The notes below the pieces were generated by a model. It was not told the origin of the DNA and did not search any database. It was given only the letters and a program-made list of their open reading frames with translations. Below, one piece after another: positions 33,471 to 39,838 of a DNA stretch of 42,538 nt (the stretch's first letter is position 1; each line of letters starts with the position of its first letter). Source of the DNA: Desulfuromonadaceae bacterium GWC2_58_13. GTDB taxonomy: Bacteria; Desulfobacterota; Desulfuromonadia; Desulfuromonadales; Trichloromonadaceae. Position numbers and translations under genes: made by a program. Location: NCBI GenBank assembly GCA_001825565.1, contig MHXM01000155.1, positions 1-42,538 of the forward strand, in the 5' to 3' direction.

Positions 33471-35057
33471 ATGAAAAAATACTGGCGTGAAGGCGAACCG
33501 ATGGTATGGGCAACCGGGGCCGCCCTGACCCTGACCCTGATGATCGCCGCAACTCTGATCATCGTGGTCATGGTCAACGGTCTGGGAGTGTTCTGGCCGA
33601 AAAATCTGACCCTGGTCACCCTCAAAAGCGGCAGCCGGGTACTGGGAGAAGTTGTCCAACGCGAAGCGACCGCTTCCGGCGAGGGCGAGCGACTGCAGTT
33701 CAAGATCGGCAACCGCGACCTCTACGGCCTCGATTTCCGCTGGGTCGATGAAGCGGATTTCGAAAAGACGGAACTGCCGGAAGCAGCCATGGTGCTGGAA
33801 CGCCAGGAGTACGGCAATTTCTATGGCATGTTGCAGAGCGTCAGCGCTCCCGGGTTCGAAGCGAGTTCCTCGCAGGCGCTAGAACAATTGATGGAACAGG
33901 TGGCCATAAAAAAACAAGGGCTGGAAGAATTCACCGAGAAGATTAATGACCTGAACCGGCGCACGTCCAAACTCGAACATCAGAAGCAGATCCTGTTTCA
34001 CGACGACCCGCAAAAAAACCAGGACGCCATCGCCGCCCTTGATCGGCAGGTCGAAGCCCTTCGCGGCGAATTCGAGCATCTGGTGAATCGCCAGACGGAG
34101 GCGGCCGTCGAACTGCATCATTACACCGCCACCTTCAGCGACGTCAACGGCACTCAAAAAACCATGCAGGCGACCGAGATCGTCCGTTACTACCAGCCCA
34201 ACACCATGAACGTGTTTGAAAAAGGACTTCTTTACCTGGCCAGGGTGGTGGAGTTGTTCATCGACGATCCGCGCGAATCCAATACCGAAGGGGGCCTGTT
34301 TCCAGCCATATTCGGCACGGTCATGCTGATCTTCCTGATGAGTCTTTTTTCCTTCCCTCTCGGGGTTATCGCCGCCGTCTACCTGCGGGAATATGCCAAG
34401 GATGGCACGGCGGTGCGACTGGTTCGGATCGCGGTCAATAACCTGGCCGGCATCCCTTCCATCGTCTACGGTATCTTCGGCCTCGGCTTCTTCGTCTACG
34501 GCATCGGCTCCGGCATCGACCAGATATTCTTTCCCGAACGCCTGCCGACCCCGACCTTCGGCACCGGAGGCATTCTCTGGGCCAGCCTGACCCTGGCCCT
34601 GCTCACCGTGCCGGTGGTGATCGTCGCCACCGAAGAGGCCCTCGGCGCCATTCCCACCGGCATCCGCGAAGGCTCGTTGGCCCTCGGCTCGACCAAGTTC
34701 CAGGCCCTGGTGCGAATTCTGCTGCCGATGGCTTCACCCGGCATCATGACCGGGCTGATCCTGGCCATGGCCCGGGCCGCCGGCGAGGTCGCTCCCCTGA
34801 TGATCACCGGGGTGGTTAAACTGGCTCCGGCGTTACCGCTGGACGGAACCTTTCCGTTTTTGCACCTGGATCGCAAGTTCATGCATCTCGGTTTTCACAT
34901 CTATGACATCGCCTTCCAGTCCCCCAACGTCGAGGCGGCCAAACCAATGGTCTACGTCACCACCCTGCTGCTGGTGCTGATCGTGCTGCTGATGAGCAGC
35001 GTCGCCATCCATTTGCGTAACAAGATGAAAAAACGCTATACTTACGGAACGTTCTAA
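33471..35057 (+). CDS. pstA: Phosphate ABC transporter permease PstA with extra periplasmic coiled-coil domain
   Basis: PstA is the second channel half. The permease domain begins at about 275 (GGLFPAIFGTVMLIFLMSLF), with the EAA loop near 400-420 (IREGSLALGSTKFQALVRIL). The 528-residue protein is much longer than E. coli PstA (296). After a first span (about 14-38) there are some 230 periplasmic residues: a beta-rich part (LTLVTLKSGSRVLGEVVQRE) and a helical coiled coil (about 135-205, LEQLMEQVAIKKQGLEEFTE and IAALDRQVEALRGEFEHLVN). Both permeases being extended suggests the two periplasmic parts contact each other or PstS. Confidence 0.94.
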   Translation: MKKYWREGEPMVWATGAALTLTLMIAATLIIVVMVNGLGVFWPKNLTLVTLKSGSRVLGEVVQREATASGEGERLQFKIGNRDLYGLDFRWVDEADFEKTELPEAAMVLERQEYGNFYGMLQSVSAPGFEASSSQALEQLMEQVAIKKQGLEEFTEKINDLNRRTSKLEHQKQILFHDDPQKNQDAIAALDRQVEALRGEFEHLVNRQTEAAVELHHYTATFSDVNGTQKTMQATEIVRYYQPNTMNVFEKGLLYLARVVELFIDDPRESNTEGGLFPAIFGTVMLIFLMSLFSFPLGVIAAVYLREYAKDGTAVRLVRIAVNNLAGIPSIVYGIFGLGFFVYGIGSGIDQIFFPERLPTPTFGTGGILWASLTLALLTVPVVIVATEEALGAIPTGIREGSLALGSTKFQALVRILLPMASPGIMTGLILAMARAAGEVAPLMITGVVKLAPALPLDGTFPFLHLDRKFMHLGFHIYDIAFQSPNVEAAKPMVYVTTLLLVLIVLLMSSVAIHLRNKMKKRYTYGTF

Positions 35058-35122
35058 ACGAAGACGGTCTCGCAAACGTTATCCCTGCAACCGATACGAA
35101 AGTTTTACCACGAGGTCCCCAC

Positions 35123-35902
35123 ATGAACGAACAACCCAACGCCGGCGCCGCCCCGGTCATCGACGCCCAGAAGGTCAACTTCTACTACGGCAACTCCCAG
35201 GCGTTGCACCATATCAGCCTCTCTTTTCCGCGTCGCCAGGTCACCGCCCTGATCGGCCCATCCGGCTGCGGCAAATCGACCTTTCTACGCTGTCTCAACC
35301 GGATGAACGACCTGGTCGACGGCGCCCGGGTCGAAGGGAAGATCCTCCTCGGCGACATCGACATCAATTCCTCGGCGATGGACGTCATCGAACTGCGCCG
35401 CCGGGTCGGAATGGTTTTCCAGAAATCCAATCCTTTCCCCAAGTCGATCTACGAAAACGTTATTTACGGCCTGCGCATCGCCGGGGTCAGAGACAAGGCG
35501 ACCCTCGACGAAGCGGTCGAGCACAGCCTGAAAGGAGCCGCGCTTTGGGATGAAGTCAAGGACCGGTTGCAGGAGTCGGCCCTCGGCATGTCCGGTGGCC
35601 AGCAGCAGCGGCTTTGCATCGCCCGGGCCATCGCCGTCAACCCCGAAGTCATCCTGATGGACGAGCCGTGCAGCGCCCTCGACCCCAAATCGACGGCCCG
35701 GGTCGAAGAACTGATTGGCGAGTTGCGGCAGGACTACACCATCATCATCGTCACCCACAACATGCAGCAGGCCGCCCGGGTTTCCGACCATACGGCTTTC
35801 CTCTACGAAGGGCTGCTGGTGGAATACGGGTTAACCAAAAAAATCTTTATGAAACCGAAAAACAAAAAAACCGAAGATTACATCACCGGTCGTTTCGGAT
35901 AA
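35123..35902 (+). CDS. pstB: Phosphate transport ATP-binding protein PstB
   Basis: PstB is the ATPase that powers PstCA. The 259-residue protein has Walker A GPSGCGKST (45-53), Q-loop FQKSNPFP, the ABC signature MSGGQQQR (about 154-161), Walker B VILMDEP and the H-loop VTHN. The segment NRMNDLVDGARVEGKILLGD is specific to PstB among ABC ATPases. Length is normal. It starts with a GAGGT site 65 bases after pstA and ends 11 bases before phoU. Confidence 0.97.
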   Translation: MNEQPNAGAAPVIDAQKVNFYYGNSQALHHISLSFPRRQVTALIGPSGCGKSTFLRCLNRMNDLVDGARVEGKILLGDIDINSSAMDVIELRRRVGMVFQKSNPFPKSIYENVIYGLRIAGVRDKATLDEAVEHSLKGAALWDEVKDRLQESALGMSGGQQQRLCIARAIAVNPEVILMDEPCSALDPKSTARVEELIGELRQDYTIIIVTHNMQQAARVSDHTAFLYEGLLVEYGLTKKIFMKPKNKKTEDYITGRFG

Positions 35903-35913
35903 GGGAGTGCGCC

Positions 35914-36597
35914 ATGACGCAACTGTTGCAGAAAGAATTGGATAAACTGAAAAACCAGCTGCTGACCCTGAGCGCAGTCGTTGAGGAAGCGGTGCGCAAA
36001 GCCTCCCAGTCCCTGGAAACCTTCGATGCGGTCATCGCCAGGCAGGTGATCGGCGCCGACCAACAGATCAATCAGATGGAGGTCGAACTGGAGGAAGAGT
36101 GCCTCAAGGTGCTCGCCCTGCATCAACCGGTGGCCATCGACTTGCGCTACATCGTGGCGGTGCTCAAGATCAACAATGACCTCGAACGGATCGGCGATTT
36201 GGCTTCAAACATCGCTGAACGGGCCCTGACCCTGGCCGGAGAAGCCCGAATTACGCCTCCCTTCGACTGCGCCAGGATGGCCGACAAGGCGCAAACCATG
36301 CTGAATAAAAGTCTCGACTGCCTGGTGCAAATGGATATCCGGCTGGCTCGCCAGGTACTGAAACTGGATGACGAGATCGACCAGCAACACCGGGAAAACT
36401 TCGGCCTGATCAAGGATCAGATCCGCCTGCAACCTGAAAAAATCGATGCCCTGAGCCAATATCTCACGGTTTCCCGGCATCTGGAACGGATCGCCGATCT
36501 GGCCACCAACATCGCCGAGGACGTCTACTACATGATCGAAGGGGAAATCGTCCGCCACACCAGCAGCTGGTGCAACGGGGCGCCGGACAATAACTGA
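35914..36597 (+). CDS. phoU: Phosphate signalling protein PhoU
   Basis: PhoU couples Pst transporter activity to the PhoR/PhoB two-component system and represses phosphate uptake when phosphate is plentiful. The 227-residue, all-helical protein has the duplicated three-helix bundle. Each half has the metal-binding motif with D and E residues: LKINNDLERIGDLASNIAE (about 88-106) and VSRHLERIADLATNIAEDV (about 190-208). The ATG at 35914 follows AAGGGAG. A terminator follows, so the unit is pstSCAB-phoU with no phoB or phoR. Confidence 0.96.
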   Translation: MTQLLQKELDKLKNQLLTLSAVVEEAVRKASQSLETFDAVIARQVIGADQQINQMEVELEEECLKVLALHQPVAIDLRYIVAVLKINNDLERIGDLASNIAERALTLAGEARITPPFDCARMADKAQTMLNKSLDCLVQMDIRLARQVLKLDDEIDQQHRENFGLIKDQIRLQPEKIDALSQYLTVSRHLERIADLATNIAEDVYYMIEGEIVRHTSSWCNGAPDNN

Positions 36598-36617
36598 AAC
36601 AGACAAGGAGAGCGATC

Positions 36618-36653
36618 AAGGGACCGAAGCCATACGGCTTCGGTCCCTTTTTT
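36618..36653 (+). terminator. Terminator of the pst-phoU operon
   Basis: AAGGGACCGAAGCC (36618-36631) pairs perfectly with GGCTTCGGTCCCTT (36636-36649) across four bases, and the T run continues to 36653. It lies 20 bases after the phoU stop. Confidence 0.93.
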
Positions 36654-36726
36654 GTTAAAGCAGAGTTGCCAAATGCTGCCCAACTCTGGCAGAATCACGA
36701 TATTCCGCAACCCAAGGAGCCTCCCC

Positions 36727-36948
36727 ATGCACAATCCCGCCGAATTTCTCAGGGCCTGCAACGACGGCCGCGTCTGGCTGCACTGCAGCCGCTGCAATGA
36801 AGCAAAACAATTCAACCGGGTCGAGCACCTCGACTCCATCGAAAACCCAACCTACTGGGGTCCGGAACCCTGGTGGCACGACACCCGGGTGTTTAAATGC
36901 CCGGACTGCGGCAGCACTCAGCAGTCGACGATGCACGTTCAGGATTAA
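36727..36948 (+). CDS. Small zinc-ribbon protein of unknown function
   Basis: The 73-residue protein has two CXXC pairs, C-SR-C at about residues 20-23 and C-PD-C at about 58-61, spaced as in a zinc ribbon, with several histidines and tryptophans between (WGPEPWWHDTRVFKC). The ATG at 36727 has AAGGAG upstream; longer in-frame starts run into the preceding terminator. I do not recognise the family. It lies 88 bases before the ErcA-like gene and may be transcribed with it. Confidence 0.72.
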   Translation: MHNPAEFLRACNDGRVWLHCSRCNEAKQFNRVEHLDSIENPTYWGPEPWWHDTRVFKCPDCGSTQQSTMHVQD

Positions 36949-37036
36949 AACATCCCTGACCCTTCGGCCTCGCCAGCGGATGAATGTGCTATATTGTGAA
37001 TCGGGCCATCAGACGGACGTCCAAAAGGGGGATAAC

Positions 37037-38197
37037 ATGGTTGAAGGACTTGAACTGCGAAAGTTCGTCGCTCCCGAATTCATTTTCGGCGTTGGCGCCC
37101 GCCGGCAAGCCGGCCGCTACGCCAGGAATCTGGGCGCCCGAAAACTGCTGGTCGTGACCGACCCCGGGGTCATCGCCGCCGGCTGGACTAAGGATGTCAC
37201 CGACAGCATCGAACAGGCCGGACTGCCCTACACCATCTTTTCCGGGGTCTCGCCCAACCCCCGGGCCGAAGAGGTGATGACCGGCGCCGAAATCTACCGG
37301 GAGCAGCGCTGCAACGCCATTCTTGCCGTCGGCGGCGGTAGTCCGATGGACTGCGCCAAGGGCATCGGCATCGTTTCTTCAAACCAAAGACACATTCTGA
37401 CCTTTGAAGGCGTCGATCAGGTCGAGATGCCGATGCCGCCGCTGATCTGCATCCCAACCACCGGGGGCACGTCGGCGGATGTCTCTCAGTTCGCAATCAT
37501 CAACGATACCGCCGAAAGAACCAAAATCGCCATTGTCAGCAAGGCGGTCCTCCCCGACCTGGCCCTGATCGATCCTCTGACCCTGACCACCACGGGTCCC
37601 TATCTGACGGCCTGCACCGGCATGGATGCCCTGACCCACGCCATCGAGGCGTTCGTCTCCAATGCCCATTCGCCGATGACCGATCTGCACGCCCTGCAGG
37701 CCATCCGCCAGATCTCGGCCCATCTGGTCGATTCGGTCAACCAACCCGACAACCTCGAATTGAGGAGCCAGATCATGCAGGGAAGCCTGCTGGCCGGACT
37801 GGCTTTCTCCAATGCCATTCTCGGCGCCAACCACGCCATGGCTCACAGCCTTGGCGGCTACCTTGACCTCGCCCACGGCGAATGCAACGCCATCTTGCTC
37901 GACCATGTCATCGAGTTCAACCTGCGGGCCACCCCCGAACGTTTCGAGCAAATTGCCGCCGCCATGGGGCTGGATCAACGCGGACTGACCTCACGGGAGA
38001 AACAACGGGAACTTTTGGCCGCCATTCGCACCCTGAAGAGCAGGGTTGGCGTCGATCGTCATCTCAAAAAACTCGGGGTCAGCCGCAGCGACCTTGCCTC
38101 ACTGAGTCGAAACGCCCTGAAAGACCCCTGCATGGTGACCAACCCGCGACAGCCGGACCAGCGGGATGTCGAGGTCATTTTTGAAGAAGCCCTTTGA
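37037..38197 (+). CDS. Iron-containing alcohol dehydrogenase, ErcA-like
   Basis: This 386-residue protein is a group III metal-dependent alcohol dehydrogenase. The nucleotide-binding motif GGGSPMD is at about 99-105. The metal ligands expected from E. coli FucO (D196, H200, H263, H277) align to D197, H201 (GMDALTHAIEAF), H266 (GANHAMAHSLGG) and H280 (LAHGECNAIL), with identical spacing. The N-terminus LRKFVAPEFIFGVGARR resembles proteins named ErcA. ErcA is a regulatory alcohol dehydrogenase linked to ethanol-oxidation control in Pseudomonas, and that name is from memory. The ATG at 37037 follows AAGGGGG. The sigma-54 activator downstream could be its regulator. Confidence 0.88.
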   Translation: MVEGLELRKFVAPEFIFGVGARRQAGRYARNLGARKLLVVTDPGVIAAGWTKDVTDSIEQAGLPYTIFSGVSPNPRAEEVMTGAEIYREQRCNAILAVGGGSPMDCAKGIGIVSSNQRHILTFEGVDQVEMPMPPLICIPTTGGTSADVSQFAIINDTAERTKIAIVSKAVLPDLALIDPLTLTTTGPYLTACTGMDALTHAIEAFVSNAHSPMTDLHALQAIRQISAHLVDSVNQPDNLELRSQIMQGSLLAGLAFSNAILGANHAMAHSLGGYLDLAHGECNAILLDHVIEFNLRATPERFEQIAAAMGLDQRGLTSREKQRELLAAIRTLKSRVGVDRHLKKLGVSRSDLASLSRNALKDPCMVTNPRQPDQRDVEVIFEEAL

Positions 38198-38229
38198 CAT
38201 CGCCCCGGATCCCGAAATCCTGGGCGATG
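38198..38229 (+). terminator. Hairpin directly after the ErcA-like gene, no T tract
   Basis: CATCGCCC (38198-38205) pairs with GGGCGATG (38222-38229), and inside it GGAT pairs with ATCC around CCCGAA. It starts at the base after the stop codon. Without a T run it may be a message-stabilising hairpin or a weak terminator rather than a classical one. Confidence 0.45.
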
Positions 38230-38317
38230 CGCAAAGCGGCGGGGACCCTCGCTTCTATCACCCGAATCATCCCCGAAAATAACCGGCAACTTCAAATATT
38301 GCGGGAACTGTTTTTCC

Positions 38318-39796
38318 ATGAATGATTTCCAGCCTCTCCCCAGCGCCAACCTGCCGGCCCCGACCCCGGACCTGGTCGTCAACGGCCGTCCCGGCGGACG
38401 CCTGCAACTGGTCCGGATCTCGAACCGGCTGGCCGAATTGACCGGCCGGCCGGCCGCCGAACTACGTGGCCGTGAGTTGGAACAGGCCTTCGCCGACACC
38501 GTCCCTCCCCTCGGCGAACTGGCCCTGGAGTGCCTCAACCGCGATACGGCGCTCACCGACATCCGGGTCCGTTTTCCCGCCGGCGCCGGCATCACCCTGG
38601 TGACCGATGTGCTGCCGGCCGGGCTGGCCGATGACTACAGCGGCACCCTGGTTCATTTCATGTTTCGTCAGCCCGTCCCGGCCCGAGTGGAAACCGTCCC
38701 CAACTTCGGCGGCTTGGTCGGCGATAGCGCCGCCATCCGCGAGGTCTTCCGCAAGATCACGCTCTACGCCCCCACCGAAGCCTCGGTGGTCATCACCGGC
38801 GAAACCGGCACCGGCAAGGAACTGGTGGCCCGCGCCCTGCATCAGGGGAGCGATCGGGCGCACGGCCCTTACGTGGCGGTGAACTGTTCGGCGATCTCCG
38901 AGGAACTGCTCGAATCGGAACTTTTCGGCCACGAAAAAGGCGCCTTTACCGGGGCGCTACGCACCCACAAGGGACGTTTCGAACGGGCCGATGGCGGCAC
39001 CCTGTTTCTGGACGAAATCGGCGACATGCCGCTGCACACCCAGACCCGGCTGCTGCGGGTACTGGAAGAAAAACGGTTCGAACGGGTCGGTAGCGAACAG
39101 GAATTTCCCGTCGACGCGCGGATCGTCTGCGCCACCAATGTCCCGCTGGAGCAGGCGGTCGGCCAGAATCGCTTTCGGGCCGACCTCTATCACCGCCTCT
39201 CCGTCCTGCGCATCCACCTGCCGCCCCTGCGCCAGCGCAGCGAGGATATTCCGCACCTGGTCAACCATTTCCTGCAACAATTCAGCGACAAGTACGGCCG
39301 GCGCATCGATCGACTGACCAATGAGGCGCTGGCCTTGCTGCAGTCGTACCTGTGGCCCGGCAACATCCGCGAACTGCGCAACGTTCTCGAACGGGTCTAT
39401 ATCGAAACCCAGTCCGAGGTGATCGGCGCCCGGGCCTTTGCCGAATGGGTCCGGGAGCGCCAGGGGTTCGCCCCGGGCGACTGGGGGCCGGAGGCCCAGC
39501 AGGCAACGCCGCCGATGGCGCCCCCTTATCCCCTGACCAGCGACCGGTTGCTCCTGGCGGCGCCGCGCCACAAGACCCTGGAGGCCGAGTTGGTACGGCC
39601 ATCCCGAACGGCGCGCTCCTCGGCTCCGGCCGAACTGTCCGTCGACGATATCCGCCGGGCCTACCGGGCCGCAGGCGGCAATCTCAGCGCGGCGGCCCGG
39701 AAGCTCGGCGTACATCGTGCAACCCTGTACCGCCATCTGGATAAACTGGGCCTGGTCCGGGTGGAGCTGGATCGTCAGCGCACGGAAACCGATTAA
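38318..39796 (+). CDS. Sigma-54 activator with PAS-like N-terminal domain
   Basis: The 492-residue protein has a PAS-like sensor region (about 20-125; ISNRLAELTGRPAAELRGRE has the usual PAS core look). An intact AAA+ domain follows, with Walker A GETGTGKE (about 160-167), GAFTGA (about 208-213) and Walker B GGTLFLDEIGDM. The C-terminal Fis-type helix-turn-helix reads GGNLSAAARKLGVHRATLYR. There is no receiver, so it is probably controlled by a ligand or partner bound at the PAS-like domain. The ribosome-binding site is weak (GGGAAC about ten bases away). Its neighbours are the ErcA-like dehydrogenase upstream and a DUF2339 gene 42 bases downstream; either could be its target. Confidence 0.9.
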   Translation: MNDFQPLPSANLPAPTPDLVVNGRPGGRLQLVRISNRLAELTGRPAAELRGRELEQAFADTVPPLGELALECLNRDTALTDIRVRFPAGAGITLVTDVLPAGLADDYSGTLVHFMFRQPVPARVETVPNFGGLVGDSAAIREVFRKITLYAPTEASVVITGETGTGKELVARALHQGSDRAHGPYVAVNCSAISEELLESELFGHEKGAFTGALRTHKGRFERADGGTLFLDEIGDMPLHTQTRLLRVLEEKRFERVGSEQEFPVDARIVCATNVPLEQAVGQNRFRADLYHRLSVLRIHLPPLRQRSEDIPHLVNHFLQQFSDKYGRRIDRLTNEALALLQSYLWPGNIRELRNVLERVYIETQSEVIGARAFAEWVRERQGFAPGDWGPEAQQATPPMAPPYPLTSDRLLLAAPRHKTLEAELVRPSRTARSSAPAELSVDDIRRAYRAAGGNLSAAARKLGVHRATLYRHLDKLGLVRVELDRQRTETD

Positions 39797-39838
39797 CATT
39801 TCGATCGGCAGGGGAATGGTCGATTCTGCGGAGGGGAC

